Shown: positions 8,138 through 17,339, counted from the stretch's first letter. The stretch is 32,620 nucleotides of DNA from an uncultured Chlorobiaceae bacterium (GCA_903937835.1 CAJAAV010000184.1:1-32620), one strand, 5' to 3'. The notes: generated by a model from the letters alone, not told the origin. Translations and numbers: made by a program.

Positions 8138-8842
8138 ATGCTCACAGCAAAAAATATCAGCAAGTCATACACTATACCGGGGAAGCGCACCATACAGATA
8201 CTTCGAGGGGTCGATCTGACCGTCGGTGAAGGTGAGATGGTGACCATCATCGGAGCCTCGGGAAGCGGCAAAACAACCTTGCTGAACCTGCTCGGCACCC
8301 TCGACACCCCCGATAGTGGTGAGATCATGTTCGATAAAGAGCTCTTGTTCAGGGATACAAAGTACACCCTCTCCCAAAAAGCGCTTGCCAGGTTCAGGAA
8401 CCAGAAAATAGGTTTTGTCTTTCAGTTCCACCACCTCCTCTCTGACTTCACCGCCCTCGAAAATGTAGCAATGCCCGAATTCATTGCCACCAGCAAACTG
8501 CCGCCAGCAAAAAAAAGGGCTGCTGAGCTACTTGAAAGCCTGGGCCTCTCGGAGCGGCTCGACCACCTCCCCTCAGAGCTCTCCGGCGGCGAACAGCAAC
8601 GAGTCGCCATTGCCCGTGCCCTGATGAACAACCCCAAGTTGGTGCTTGCCGACGAGCCAAGCGGCAACCTCGACAACCAGAACAGCCGCATACTCTATGA
8701 GCTGATGGCCAAGCTGAGCAAAGAGCGTCGCACCTCCTTTATCATTGTTTCCCATAACGAAGATTACGCTGCGCTGGCCGACCGCTGTCTGCGCATGGCG
8801 GATGGGCATTTGCATCCCAGCCTGAGCTTAACTCTCCAATAA
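8138..8842 (+). CDS. lolD: LolD-like ABC transporter ATP-binding protein
   Basis: Cytoplasmic ATPase of the LolCDE/MacB group, which in the LolCDE complex powers release of outer-membrane lipoproteins from the inner membrane. The protein has 234 residues, a normal length. Walker A is GASGSGKTT (residues 39-47), the Q-loop lies in FVFQFHHLL, the signature is [15 protein letters not shown], Walker B is [12 protein letters not shown], and the H-loop is IIVSHNED. The permease genes are not beside it. It follows a proA relic by two bases, and its last 15 bases overlap the patatin gene on the other strand. An SD site is not obvious, consistent with former coupling to proA. Confidence 0.9.
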   Translation: MLTAKNISKSYTIPGKRTIQILRGVDLTVGEGEMVTIIGASGSGKTTLLNLLGTLDTPDSGEIMFDKELLFRDTKYTLSQKALARFRNQKIGFVFQFHHLLSDFTALENVAMPEFIATSKLPPAKKRAAELLESLGLSERLDHLPSELSGGEQQRVAIARALMNNPKLVLADEPSGNLDNQNSRILYELMAKLSKERRTSFIIVSHNEDYAALADRCLRMADGHLHPSLSLTLQ

Positions 8843-9832
8843 CATTCTCGCAAATGTCATTAATTGAGCATCCGAATCATGAGCCAAAGTTTTCCCTGCT
8901 CTGTCCAATGCACTCATATTACTTTTTGAAGCATTGTCCATCTCGCTGTCTACATCGGGAAAATCCTTGAAATCAAGCTGTAGCCTCAGGTATTGAGAGG
9001 AACAACCGGCGCTTTTAAAGAGCTGTTGCAGTTGATAATCGACAGTTTCTGAAACACCCGACATCATAATGTCGAACACAGGAATTGCCCAAGAAATTTT
9101 TCCCCAGTTTTTTGCTTCAGAATATTGATAAGGTTTCTCGACATTTCCCGTACCAAGCGAAAGCACTTTCAGATCAGTCAATTTCAAATCCGGGCGCAGG
9201 CTGAACGCTTCAATGCAGGCGCACATGGTCGGGTTGTTCGCAAAAACTCCACCATCAATAAGTGGATAGACTTCCTGGTCACTGGCTGAAATATTTGCAG
9301 GTTCAAAATAGGTCGGCGCTGCGGAGGTCGCTCGAGCAACATCACGAAGATAAAAATCCCATCCACTTCCGTTTTTTTCAACATTTGCTCCATTGAAAAA
9401 GTGGGCCTGACGTCGAGTAATATCATACGCCGTAATCAGACTGGGTTTGAGAAGATCGCTTAACTTTAAATCGCCAAGGTAATTTTTCAACACTTTTTCA
9501 ATGGCATCTGCCGAGTATTTTTCGTCACTAAATCCCGCCAGAGATTGAAACCGTTTGGAAGTTGGAAGATCAAAAATCTTGCTACCGTCCTGCAGATACA
9601 GACCTACGGCCTCTTTGGCGGAAAATTTTGGCCTGCCGCTCTTCTTGTCAGGGCAAAGATAGAGGCAGGTGAGGATACCTCCAGTGCTGGTTCCGGCAAT
9701 CAAATCAAACGCATCGGCAATGCGCATGTCTGACTTTCCTGAAATTTCCTGCAACTTCTGTTCAAGTACAACCAGTACTTCTCCGGGAATTATCCCCCGG
9801 ATACCGCCACCGTCAATAGAGAGAATTCGCAT
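8828..9832 (-). CDS. Patatin-like phospholipase
   Basis: Predicted cytoplasmic lipid acyl hydrolase of 334 residues. It begins almost directly with the oxyanion-hole motif, in MRILSIDGGGIRGIIPG. The nucleophile elbow GTSTGG follows near residue 50. The catalytic Asp is in LIDGGVFANNP near residue 195. No signal peptide is seen. The single-domain form resembles CapV and other stand-alone bacterial patatins. CapV acts in CBASS defence, but no cyclic-nucleotide synthase gene is nearby, so a defence role is not supported. A metallophosphoesterase gene ends 63 bases upstream on the same strand, and the 3' end overlaps lolD by 15 bases. Confidence 0.92.
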   Translation of the reverse strand: MRILSIDGGGIRGIIPGEVLVVLEQKLQEISGKSDMRIADAFDLIAGTSTGGILTCLYLCPDKKSGRPKFSAKEAVGLYLQDGSKIFDLPTSKRFQSLAGFSDEKYSADAIEKVLKNYLGDLKLSDLLKPSLITAYDITRRQAHFFNGANVEKNGSGWDFYLRDVARATSAAPTYFEPANISASDQEVYPLIDGGVFANNPTMCACIEAFSLRPDLKLTDLKVLSLGTGNVEKPYQYSEAKNWGKISWAIPVFDIMMSGVSETVDYQLQQLFKSAGCSSQYLRLQLDFKDFPDVDSEMDNASKSNMSALDRAGKTLAHDSDAQLMTFARMLLES

Positions 9833-9894
9833 AGGTTAAAGTAGTTAATGTTATAACTTATTCGATAATAACGCTTCACGGACAAAATTCCACT

Positions 9895-10968
9895 TCAGGC
9901 CAGAAGATGGATGCGGGAAAAAACATATTCGAGAGAGTCTTCGTTCAGAACAACCCTGGAAAAACCTGTCGTACCAAGATCCATGGGCCTGTTGTCCCTG
10001 TCACTGGTGAACTTGCGGCTCTGCTTGCCGTTATACCAGTAAACAAGTCTGATTTTGTTTCCTTCAATTTCAAGGGCCGTAATCCCACGTTTTCCAATGG
10101 TGCAGCCGGAGTTGAAGATGCTTGGAATAGTGATGTTATTGTATAAACCGCTCCGGAGACCGATTTTCTTGCCCTGCCTGTAACAGGCATCAAGCTCGGT
10201 TTTCAGCGAAGCGATTTTCCGCTTGATAACTGTTCGCTTTTCGCTGTCTGCTGACGGGTAAGCCCGGCAAAGTTCCTCAATTCTGTAATTCAGAAAATCC
10301 ACTTTGGAAAGCGATTCGAAGAGGGGGCGATGAGTGTGCCCGATGATAGAGACTATTTTTGCCTGATTTGAAAACTCATAAATCGATTTTTCAATAGCAA
10401 ACCTTCTGGGACTGTTGTATGCAATGGAAAAGTTCCTTATGCCAACAGGTTTGGCAATATATTTGATGAAAAAGATGACGGCACGGCTGACCATTGGGTA
10501 GGTTTCCCACAAAAGCTCCGATGCCTGATGCCCATGAAAGAGCAGCATGGTTTCGTGGCCATAATGAAATTTCAGCGAATTGACCATCGAAGAAGCAAGC
10601 TGATACCTTTTTTCGTCAAGCAAGGAGGCATCATGGTTACCATAGGTTTTCCAGAAAAAGCCGTTCTCTTCAAACTTGAGAAAAAGGTCATACAAGTCGC
10701 CCCATTCAGTCACAATGCTGTCAAGAGGAAACTTGAAAAGCTCCTCAATATCACCATTAAGGACAAGGCTATATTTTTCAGGTAAATAGTAGCTCCCGAG
10801 CATGGTTTTAACCAGTTCAGCATTCCGCTTGAACTCGTCCCGCCTGCCGCCATTACCCATATGAAGATCACTGAGAATCAGAACCCTTGAAAATTGATCA
10901 AGGCTTACCGTCGTTGCTGTTTTCAGCAAGCGTTCAAGACAGGGATGTTTTTTATTATGTGGCCTCAT
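9895..10968 (-). CDS. Metallophosphoesterase, LpxH-like fold
   Basis: Calcineurin-like phosphoesterase of 357 residues. Metal-binding motifs occur in the usual order: SDLHMGNGG (DxH), NGDIEE (GD), YGNHD (GNHD), LLFHGHQ (H) and IIGHTHRP (GHxH). Its DLHxG start resembles the LpxH/UDP-diacylglucosamine group, but it is longer than LpxH (about 240 residues) and has an extra C-terminal domain, so the substrate is unknown. I take the ATG at 10968. A GTG at 10986 is in frame and adds six residues. It is upstream of the patatin gene on the same strand, so both could act on lipids. Confidence 0.88.
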   Translation of the reverse strand: MRPHNKKHPCLERLLKTATTVSLDQFSRVLILSDLHMGNGGRRDEFKRNAELVKTMLGSYYLPEKYSLVLNGDIEELFKFPLDSIVTEWGDLYDLFLKFEENGFFWKTYGNHDASLLDEKRYQLASSMVNSLKFHYGHETMLLFHGHQASELLWETYPMVSRAVIFFIKYIAKPVGIRNFSIAYNSPRRFAIEKSIYEFSNQAKIVSIIGHTHRPLFESLSKVDFLNYRIEELCRAYPSADSEKRTVIKRKIASLKTELDACYRQGKKIGLRSGLYNNITIPSIFNSGCTIGKRGITALEIEGNKIRLVYWYNGKQSRKFTSDRDNRPMDLGTTGFSRVVLNEDSLEYVFSRIHLLA

Positions 10969-11165
10969 AACATGGCAACCGCGCACCTCAAGCTCTGTTC
11001 AGTTTATTTGCCGCTCCAGAGCGGATCATCTTTATTGATATATACTTAAAAAAAGTAACCCCCGCAAGATTCAGGGCGTTACAACTGTACGACAAGAATA
11101 ACTGGCATCTTGTTCGATGACAATTGAGGAAAACGGGAAAAAAATAGCGTTCTTGTATTAAAATA

Positions 11166-11837
11166 ATGATTCATCCACCATCATCCATCACGTTGATCTC
11201 TCCTGACCGATATCGCAAAATCCGCAATATGCTGCTCCATCGCCAGCCTGATCTGACGGTTGTCATGGATAACGTAAACAAGGCTCACAACCTGTCAGCC
11301 ATAATCCGAAGCTGTGATGGTATCGGAATAAGTGAAATTCATGCCGTTTCATATCGTCAATCCATTTATACCGAGCAGAAAGCTGCGGCTGGCGCAAGCA
11401 AATGGATCACCCTGAACTTGTACCCTGACATTGAAACGGTGTACAACAAGTTATCGGAAAAGGGAATGCAGATCCTCGTCGCAACAAACAGTGCTGGATG
11501 CCTGGATTTCAGAAATGTCGACTATACTCTCCCAACCGCTCTTGTCGTCGGCGCTGAGTGGGACGGGATATCGGAAGAGGCCGTCAAAGGGGCTGACCAC
11601 GCTATTATGGTGCCAATGCTTGGGATGGGAGAATCCCTGAATGTCTCTGTAGCCACCGCAGTCATTCTTTTCGAAGCACAGCGCCAGAGAGCAGAAAAAG
11701 GGATGTACAGCAAACCACAGCTCAAACCGGAGCACATTGAACGGATGCTCTTTGAGTTTTGCTATCCACGCCTGAGCCGGGAGTTGAGGGAAAAAAGCGC
11801 CCCCTATCCACTTCTTGATGAACAGGGGGGCTTATGA
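11166..11837 (+). CDS. trmH: tRNA (guanosine(18)-2'-O)-methyltransferase
   Basis: SPOUT-class (SpoU/TrmH) enzyme that methylates the 2'-OH of G18 in the tRNA D-loop using S-adenosylmethionine. The three motifs are present in 223 residues: motif 1 in NVNKAHNLSAIIRSCDGIG with the catalytic Arg, motif 2 in LVVGAEWDGIS, and motif 3 in IMVPMLGMGESLNVSVATA, which forms the knotted cofactor site. The C-terminal extension (ERMLFEFCYPRLSREL) is typical of TrmH. No SD site is seen. Its 3' end converges with the ferredoxin-type gene 12 bases away. Confidence 0.92.
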   Translation: MIHPPSSITLISPDRYRKIRNMLLHRQPDLTVVMDNVNKAHNLSAIIRSCDGIGISEIHAVSYRQSIYTEQKAAAGASKWITLNLYPDIETVYNKLSEKGMQILVATNSAGCLDFRNVDYTLPTALVVGAEWDGISEEAVKGADHAIMVPMLGMGESLNVSVATAVILFEAQRQRAEKGMYSKPQLKPEHIERMLFEFCYPRLSRELREKSAPYPLLDEQGGL

Positions 11838-11849
11838 AAAACTATTGCA

Positions 11850-12833
11850 TCAAAAAAGAACCTTGCGAGGCAGTTTTTTAGCCAGCACTATCCACTCCTT
11901 TATCTGATCGACGGAAGGTGCCAGTTGAACCAATTTTTTCTGTTGGTTGATCGCCTGCATTTTTGCGTAAAGATTCGACGGGTTACGCTGAACAAGATCA
12001 AAGAGAGTGCCGACTCCAGCCGCTTCAAGCAGTTCAACGGTGGCAGTCTCTATCCCTTTAACCCTTGCAAGATCTACACGATTAACCAGCTTGAGGATAG
12101 CCTCCTCACCGATACCGGTTGAAACGGAAAGTTCCTTGCGTCCACTCTTGTCGCGTCCTCTTTCGAGAAGCTGTTCATGGCTTTTCAAACCTGCCGCAAC
12201 CAGTTTCACGGTAAGCGCTTCATCAATCCCCTCAAGAGTGACCGCCGTAACTGTTGGTGCATTACTCTCTTTGACGGCAACAGAAGCCGACACAACGACC
12301 GGAGCACTCACTTTCAGCACAACAGGTTCAAGCTTAACTGGTTCTGGCTGAGCAAGTACCACTGATTGCAGGGCAGGAGTGGCACCCGACAGCATCTCCC
12401 GGGAATCACCCTTGATGCTCACCTCTCCCCTGATTATACGTCCTGCCAGATTGCCAATACCAGGGAGAATTCTCGACGCCGTATCACTTGCCATTGTTGC
12501 AACGAAGGGAAAAAGGGCCGCAGGATTGCTGAGCAGCAGTCGGCGAATCTCTTCAGGGCGCGAGAGTACATTGAGAACTCCATCATGCTCGATGGTCGCC
12601 TGACACGCAAGACGTCCGCCACTCTGGATCTGTCGTTCAGATAAAAAAGCTTTTTCAATGTCGGAAAGCGGAGAAAGGCAATCACTCCCTTCCCGAACAG
12701 TTACATAGCATGTCTGGCAGATGCCACGGCCCCCGCACAGATAACCGACATGACTATGGTTTAACTGAGCCGCCTTGCCAATTGTCTGACCAGACAATGC
12801 GTCACAGGAGATATCATTAATAATAAGATTCAT
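11850..12833 (-). CDS. Chlorosome-type [2Fe-2S] protein with C-terminal DUF4332
   Basis: The 327 residues form three parts. Residues 1-90 are an adrenodoxin-type [2Fe-2S] ferredoxin domain with ligands Cys33, Cys39, Cys42 and Cys77. Residues about 90-145 (SRPEEIRRLLLSNPAALFPF, then an Ala/Gly-rich stretch) resemble the part after the ferredoxin domain in the chlorosome envelope proteins CsmI/CsmJ/CsmX. After a Val/Pro/Ala linker, residues 195-327 look like a DUF4332 helix-hairpin-helix module (VKGIETATVELLEAAGVGTL, then QRNPSNLYAKM). In green sulfur bacteria such ferredoxin domains sit in the chlorosome envelope and help redox quenching. The DUF4332 tail is not part of classic CsmI/J/X, so a distinct role is possible. 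Confidence 0.78.
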   Translation of the reverse strand: MNLIINDISCDALSGQTIGKAAQLNHSHVGYLCGGRGICQTCYVTVREGSDCLSPLSDIEKAFLSERQIQSGGRLACQATIEHDGVLNVLSRPEEIRRLLLSNPAALFPFVATMASDTASRILPGIGNLAGRIIRGEVSIKGDSREMLSGATPALQSVVLAQPEPVKLEPVVLKVSAPVVVSASVAVKESNAPTVTAVTLEGIDEALTVKLVAAGLKSHEQLLERGRDKSGRKELSVSTGIGEEAILKLVNRVDLARVKGIETATVELLEAAGVGTLFDLVQRNPSNLYAKMQAINQQKKLVQLAPSVDQIKEWIVLAKKLPRKVLF

Positions 12834-12894
12834 AAAAGTAATATGTTAGCTAATAATTGAGAACAAAAGTTGTTGAGGGATGCTCCCATGAATG

Positions 12895-13314
12895 TCACTT
12901 CTGTTTTTCACCGAAACTCCTGAGATAGAAGTTCTCTTTTTCCTGCATCAGCGCACGATCCTCCAAAGACTGATCATCATAACCAATAAGATGGAGCGCC
13001 GAATGGAAGGTAACACGCAAAAGTTCCTCCTGAAAATCGACAGCAAACTTTGCGGCATTTTCCTTGATGACATCAAGTGAAACATAAAACTCACCATCAA
13101 TTTCACTACCCTTGTTGTAGCGGAATGTTATGGTGTCAGTAGGATAATCATGACCAAGAAACTCACGATTGATTCGCTGTATCATCTTGTTGCCACAATA
13201 CACACCGACAACAGATTCAACAGTATAACCTTCATGTTCAAAAACCAACAAAAGAGCATTTTCGAGCAACTGCTCAGGGATGGCCTTTTTTGTCGAATTG
13301 TAAATTTCCAGCAT
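12895..13314 (-). CDS. ybeY: Endoribonuclease YbeY (rRNA maturation)
   Basis: Zinc-dependent endoribonuclease for 16S rRNA 3' processing and ribosome quality control, 139 residues. The metal motif is HSALHLIGYDD near residue 107. The third ligand is Asp where proteobacterial YbeY has His, a form I expect in Bacteroidota/Chlorobiota. The upstream family block REFLGHDYPTDTITF is present. Its ATG shares one base with the hflX stop (TGATG), so translation is probably coupled. Confidence 0.93.
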   Translation of the reverse strand: MLEIYNSTKKAIPEQLLENALLLVFEHEGYTVESVVGVYCGNKMIQRINREFLGHDYPTDTITFRYNKGSEIDGEFYVSLDVIKENAAKFAVDFQEELLRVTFHSALHLIGYDDQSLEDRALMQEKENFYLRSFGEKQK

Positions 13315-14603
13315 CAGGATGGAATATGTTGTGACGCGCTGATAAAAGCATCAATCTGTTTGAGTTCGGTGTTACGAACCCTGAAGGTCAGTTCAACCTC
13401 TTCATCAACATGGCGCTTGTCGATAACTTCAGTATGTTCGTACAGGTAGGTTATCAGTTTATAGTTGGAGACATGCACGCTGATATGACGTTCAGTGTAT
13501 TCTCGCGCAACCTGCTGGCTAATCCTCTCCTTGAGGAGCGAAATATTGATTCCCCGTACTGCGGAGATAAAGACAGCATCAGGATATTTTTCACCAAGTT
13601 CCCGCAACTGCGCAGAATCTTCGAGAGCATCAATCTTGTTGAACACCTCAATAATGTTGTCGTGAATGACGCCGATCTCCTTCAGCGTGTCGCGCACCAC
13701 TGTCATCTGCTCTTCAAAACCGGGATGGCTGATATCGACCACATGAAGGAGAAAATCGGCCTGCAGCACCTCGTCAAGAGTCGATTTAAAACTCTCCACA
13801 AGAGTGTGCGGCAGTTTGCGGATAAAACCAACCGTATCCGAAAGCAGCACAAGCTTGTTGATGTTCAGTTCCAGACGTCGGGTTTTGGTGTCGAGCGTTG
13901 CAAAGAGCCTGTTTTCCGCAAAAGCCTCAGCCTCAGGACAAAGTGCGTTCATCAATGTTGACTTGCCAGCATTGGTGTACCCCACAAGAGAGACTCGCTG
14001 AACGGCCTGGCGACTGCGAGTCTGGGTATCATGCTGCAGAGCGACCTCGCGCAACTTCTTCTTCAGAAGGGCGATACGGTTACGAACCAGACGACGGTCA
14101 GTCTCAATCTGGGTTTCACCAGGCCCCTTGTTGCCGATACCACCCTTTTGCTTCGAAAGATGAGTCCACTTCCCGGAAAGACGGGGAAGCATATATTCAA
14201 GCTGGGCAAGTTCCACCTGCATTTTAGCCTGTGCCGATTGAGCCCGGATGGCAAAGATCTGAAGGATCAGGCCTGTACGATCGATCACCTTGCACTCCAG
14301 CGCCTTTTCGAGGTTTCTGGCCTGTGCCGGAGTCAAGTCGTCATCGAAAACCACAAGATCTATTTCATGCTCCTTTACAAACAGAACAAGCTCCTCAACC
14401 TTTCCTTTTCCAATACAATAGGCTGGATCACGGAGTTTTTTGTCCTGTATGAAAGAGTCAACGACATCTGCGCCAGCGGTATCAGCAAGAAAAGCAAGTT
14501 CATCGAGATACTCTTCAACAAGTGAACGAGGTGTTTCAGGAGGGGAACAAAGACCGACAAGAAAGGCCTTTTCCCTTTTATTTTCAGGAGTAACAGTATT
14601 CAA
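13314..14603 (-). CDS. hflX: Ribosome-associated GTPase HflX
   Basis: GTPase that binds and splits stalled ribosomes, 429 residues. The N-terminal HflX domain includes GKGKVEELV and VVFDDDLTPAQARNLE, followed by the helical linker with GPGETQIETDRR. The G domain has GYTNAGKST (G1), DTVGFIRKLPH (G3) and NKID (G4). The best start is a TTG at 14603 (MNTVTPENK). No in-frame ATG lies close by and the ribosome site is weak, so the exact start is less sure than the identity. The stop overlaps the start of ybeY. Confidence 0.93.
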   Translation of the reverse strand: MNTVTPENKREKAFLVGLCSPPETPRSLVEEYLDELAFLADTAGADVVDSFIQDKKLRDPAYCIGKGKVEELVLFVKEHEIDLVVFDDDLTPAQARNLEKALECKVIDRTGLILQIFAIRAQSAQAKMQVELAQLEYMLPRLSGKWTHLSKQKGGIGNKGPGETQIETDRRLVRNRIALLKKKLREVALQHDTQTRSRQAVQRVSLVGYTNAGKSTLMNALCPEAEAFAENRLFATLDTKTRRLELNINKLVLLSDTVGFIRKLPHTLVESFKSTLDEVLQADFLLHVVDISHPGFEEQMTVVRDTLKEIGVIHDNIIEVFNKIDALEDSAQLRELGEKYPDAVFISAVRGINISLLKERISQQVAREYTERHISVHVSNYKLITYLYEHTEVIDKRHVDEEVELTFRVRNTELKQIDAFISASQHIPS

Positions 14604-14813
14604 TCGAGCAGTAATAAATTACTTGGAAAAATGAATGGTAAGGATCTGCAACCTGCCATGTTGCTATATTACAACCATTGTTTTATCTTGGCGGTTAATT
14701 CTCGATTCATATTCGAACCGTTCAAAAAGGTACACATTTTTGCTTTCACCCCTACCATAGAAAGTGAATAATGCTGTAATAACCAAAACAGGCAAAATAT
14801 AAGCACATATCAG
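14604..14813. other. Divergent promoter region between hflX and crtB
   Basis: A 210-base AT-rich gap between divergently transcribed genes. Promoters for both must lie here, but no unambiguous -35/-10 pair was picked out. No gene is seen. Confidence 0.4.
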
Positions 14814-15737
14814 ATGAATCAGAACGATCGCCGAAACTCTGCTGGCCTGGAGACGGATAAGCTGATAACGCTCGAAGATGCTTATGCATACTGCCGCCAG
14901 ATTTCAAAAGAACACGCAAAAACATTTTATCTTGCAAGCCTGTTTCTTCCCAAAAAACAGCAGAAACCTATTTTTGCCATCTACGCCCTGCTGCGCACGG
15001 TTGATGATGTGGTCGATATGGCAGAGGAGAAACTTGCAACCGGACTTATCACCAAAGAAGAGATCAGTCTGATGCTTGATGGCTGGAAAACAAAACTCAA
15101 GAATTGCTATGACGGAACGGTTGACAACGATCCGATCATGATGGCCTGGCACGATACGCTGAAAAGCTTCACAATCCCGATAGAGCTCCCTCTTGATTTG
15201 ATGGATGGCGTCGCCATGGATATCGAGTTCAAACCTTTTGAAACCTTTGATGAGCTCTACGTTTACTGCTACAAAGTGGCAGCAGTGGTCGGACTGATGA
15301 CATCCGAAATTTTCGGCTACAGCGATAAACAGGCGCTGCAACATGCCATTGAGCTTGGGATAGCCATGCAGTTAACCAACATTCTGCGCGATGTCGGTGA
15401 AGATGTCAACCGAGGCAGAATTTACCTGCCACTTGAGGATTTGCGCCGATTCAACTATTCAAGTGAGGAGCTGATGCAGAAAAAAATCAACAGCAACTTC
15501 ATTGCATTGATGAAGTTTCAGCTCGAAAGGGCAAGAAACTACTACCGCTTGTCGGACAAAGGGATCCCCATGCTTGAAAGACGAAGCCGGTTTGGGGTCG
15601 CCATAAGCAGCATCAACTACGGTAATATTTTAACCGCCATCGAAAAAAACAACTACGATGTTTTCTCAAAAAGAGCCTATCGCTCATTTTTTCAGAAAAT
15701 CAGCACCATTCCTTATGTCTTGTACAAAATCCGTTAA
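14814..15737 (+). CDS. crtB: Phytoene synthase
   Basis: Condenses two geranylgeranyl diphosphates head to head to phytoene, the first committed carotenoid step; in green sulfur bacteria this leads to chlorobactene or isorenieratene in chlorosomes. The 307 residues show the two Asp-rich Mg-diphosphate motifs of trans-isoprenyl synthases: DDVVD at 64-68 and DVGED at 193-197 in TNILRDVGEDVNRGRIYLP. SKEHAKTFYLAS near residue 31 is also typical. No other crt gene is adjacent. HpnC/HpnD-like squalene-type enzymes are the alternative, but NRGRIYLP and overall length favour CrtB. lysS follows 66 bases later. Confidence 0.92.
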   Translation: MNQNDRRNSAGLETDKLITLEDAYAYCRQISKEHAKTFYLASLFLPKKQQKPIFAIYALLRTVDDVVDMAEEKLATGLITKEEISLMLDGWKTKLKNCYDGTVDNDPIMMAWHDTLKSFTIPIELPLDLMDGVAMDIEFKPFETFDELYVYCYKVAAVVGLMTSEIFGYSDKQALQHAIELGIAMQLTNILRDVGEDVNRGRIYLPLEDLRRFNYSSEELMQKKINSNFIALMKFQLERARNYYRLSDKGIPMLERRSRFGVAISSINYGNILTAIEKNNYDVFSKRAYRSFFQKISTIPYVLYKIR

Positions 15738-15803
15738 GAGTCAAAACTCCGCAGGGTTTGCCCATATTTATTCACACTCAGAATTCAGAGAGAGATAACC
15801 ATC

Positions 15804-17339
15804 ATGCAGAAAGAGAACGAACAGAACAACAATAGTCAGGAACAGCCAACCCAGTTATCACTGAACGACCAGATGCAGCGACGTCTTGAAGAGCGGCAGC
15901 ACCTGATAGAAGCCGGGATCAACCCTTATCCAACCCACTTCGAGGTAACACACTCTTCTGTGGAGATCATAGACGATTTCGAAGATGATGTTAAAAAGCC
16001 TGTCTCTGTGGCTGGCAGGATTATGACCATCAGAAAGATGGGGAAAGCCTCATTTTTCCATCTTCAGGACTCTGCTGGCAGGATCCAGATTTACATGAAA
16101 AAGGATGAGGTCGGTGACGTGACCTACGACACCTTCAAGCTGCTCGACATCGGCGATATCGTCGGCGTCAAGGGATTCACCTTCAAAACCAGAACCGGCG
16201 AAATATCAGTCCATGCCGAATCGCTGGAGCTGCTCACCAAGTCCTTGCGACCAATCCCCGTCGCCAAAGAGAAAGAGGTTGATGGAGAGAAAGTAGTGTT
16301 CGATGCCTTCAGCGACAAGGAGCTTCGATACCGCCAGCGTTATGTTGACCTGATTGTCAACCCGGAGGTCAAGCAGACCTTTCTCAAGCGCTCAGCCATT
16401 GTCTCTTTCATGCGAAACTTCTTTGCCGGGCAGGGGTGGCTTGAAGTTGAAACTCCTATTTTGCAACCTATCTATGGAGGCGCAGCAGCCCGCCCGTTCA
16501 CCACGCACCACAATGCGCTCGACATGCAGCTCTACCTGCGCATCGCCAACGAGCTCTACCTTAAACGGCTGATTGTGGGAGGTTTTGACGGAGTGTTTGA
16601 ATTTGCCAAGGATTTCCGCAACGAAGGGATCGACCGTTTTCACAATCCGGAGTTCACCCAGGTTGAGCTCTATGTTGCCTATAAAGATTACAACTGGATG
16701 ATGAAAATGGTTGAGGAGCTGATCTGCCAGACCGCTCTCGCCATCAACAAGAGCGACAGCACCCTCTTTCTCGGCAACGAGATCAGCCTTCAGACTCCGT
16801 TTCGGCGCCTGAGCATTATCGACGCCATTGCCGAATACACCGGCAAGAATATTCGCGGACAATCTGAAGAAGAGCTTCGCTACACCGCCAAGGATCTCGG
16901 ACTTGAACTCAATCAAAAAATCAGCAGCGGCAAGATAATCGACGAGATTTTCGGTGAATTTGTAGAACCAAAACTCATTCAGCCGACCTTTATCACCGAC
17001 TACCCCACCGAAATGTCGCCCCTGGCCAAAGAGCACCCCTCACAGCCAGGCATCGTTGAACGATTTGAACTCATTGTTGGAGGCAAAGAGGTGTGTAACT
17101 CATTCTCCGAGCTGAACGACCCCGTTATTCAGCGCGAAAGACTGGAGTCGCAAGCCAAACTACGGCAGCGCGGTGACGAAGAGGCCATGATTGTTGACGA
17201 AGACTTCCTCCGCGCCATCGAATACGGCATGCCGCCATGCGCCGGCCTTGGCATCGGCATTGACCGGCTGGTGATGATTCTTACCGGTCAGGATTCCATC
17301 AGGGATGTGATTTTCTTTCCACATCTGAAGCCGGAGTAG
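15804..17339 (+). CDS. lysS: Lysyl-tRNA synthetase, class II
   Basis: Charges tRNA-Lys with lysine in the cytosol, 511 residues. The N-terminal OB-fold anticodon-binding domain (about residues 60-160, with [20 protein letters not shown]) is followed by the class II catalytic core. Motif 2 is in [18 protein letters not shown], and motif 3 is in [15 protein letters not shown]. The hydrophilic first 30 residues (Gln/Asn/Glu-rich) are a common variable extension. GAGAGAGA upstream of the ATG is a weak ribosome site. The gene has the high third-position GC of a housekeeping gene. Confidence 0.97.
   Translation: MQKENEQNNNSQEQPTQLSLNDQMQRRLEERQHLIEAGINPYPTHFEVTHSSVEIIDDFEDDVKKPVSVAGRIMTIRKMGKASFFHLQDSAGRIQIYMKKDEVGDVTYDTFKLLDIGDIVGVKGFTFKTRTGEISVHAESLELLTKSLRPIPVAKEKEVDGEKVVFDAFSDKELRYRQRYVDLIVNPEVKQTFLKRSAIVSFMRNFFAGQGWLEVETPILQPIYGGAAARPFTTHHNALDMQLYLRIANELYLKRLIVGGFDGVFEFAKDFRNEGIDRFHNPEFTQVELYVAYKDYNWMMKMVEELICQTALAINKSDSTLFLGNEISLQTPFRRLSIIDAIAEYTGKNIRGQSEEELRYTAKDLGLELNQKISSGKIIDEIFGEFVEPKLIQPTFITDYPTEMSPLAKEHPSQPGIVERFELIVGGKEVCNSFSELNDPVIQRERLESQAKLRQRGDEEAMIVDEDFLRAIEYGMPPCAGLGIGIDRLVMILTGQDSIRDVIFFPHLKPE

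Noticed and set aside
8828-9832. CBASS-type defence system based on the patatin (CapV-like) gene
   Set aside because: No cyclic-oligonucleotide synthase, E1/E2 or JAB-type gene lies nearby; the neighbours are lolD and a metallophosphoesterase.
11860-11885. A-run, short stem and T-run resembling a terminator between trmH and the ferredoxin-type gene
   Set aside because: The stem is only three base pairs (CCT/AGG) and the bases encode the last residues of the ferredoxin-type protein (KKLPRKVLF), so the pattern is explained by coding sequence.
12781-12798. Perfect palindrome ATTGTCTG-AC-CAGACAAT near the ferredoxin-type gene start
   Set aside because: It lies inside the coding region about 12 codons after the start. 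With no second copy or promoter context I could not support an operator.
16392-17036. Long antisense frame (214 codons) inside lysS
   Set aside because: Same cause: a shadow of a strongly biased housekeeping gene, without recognisable motifs.
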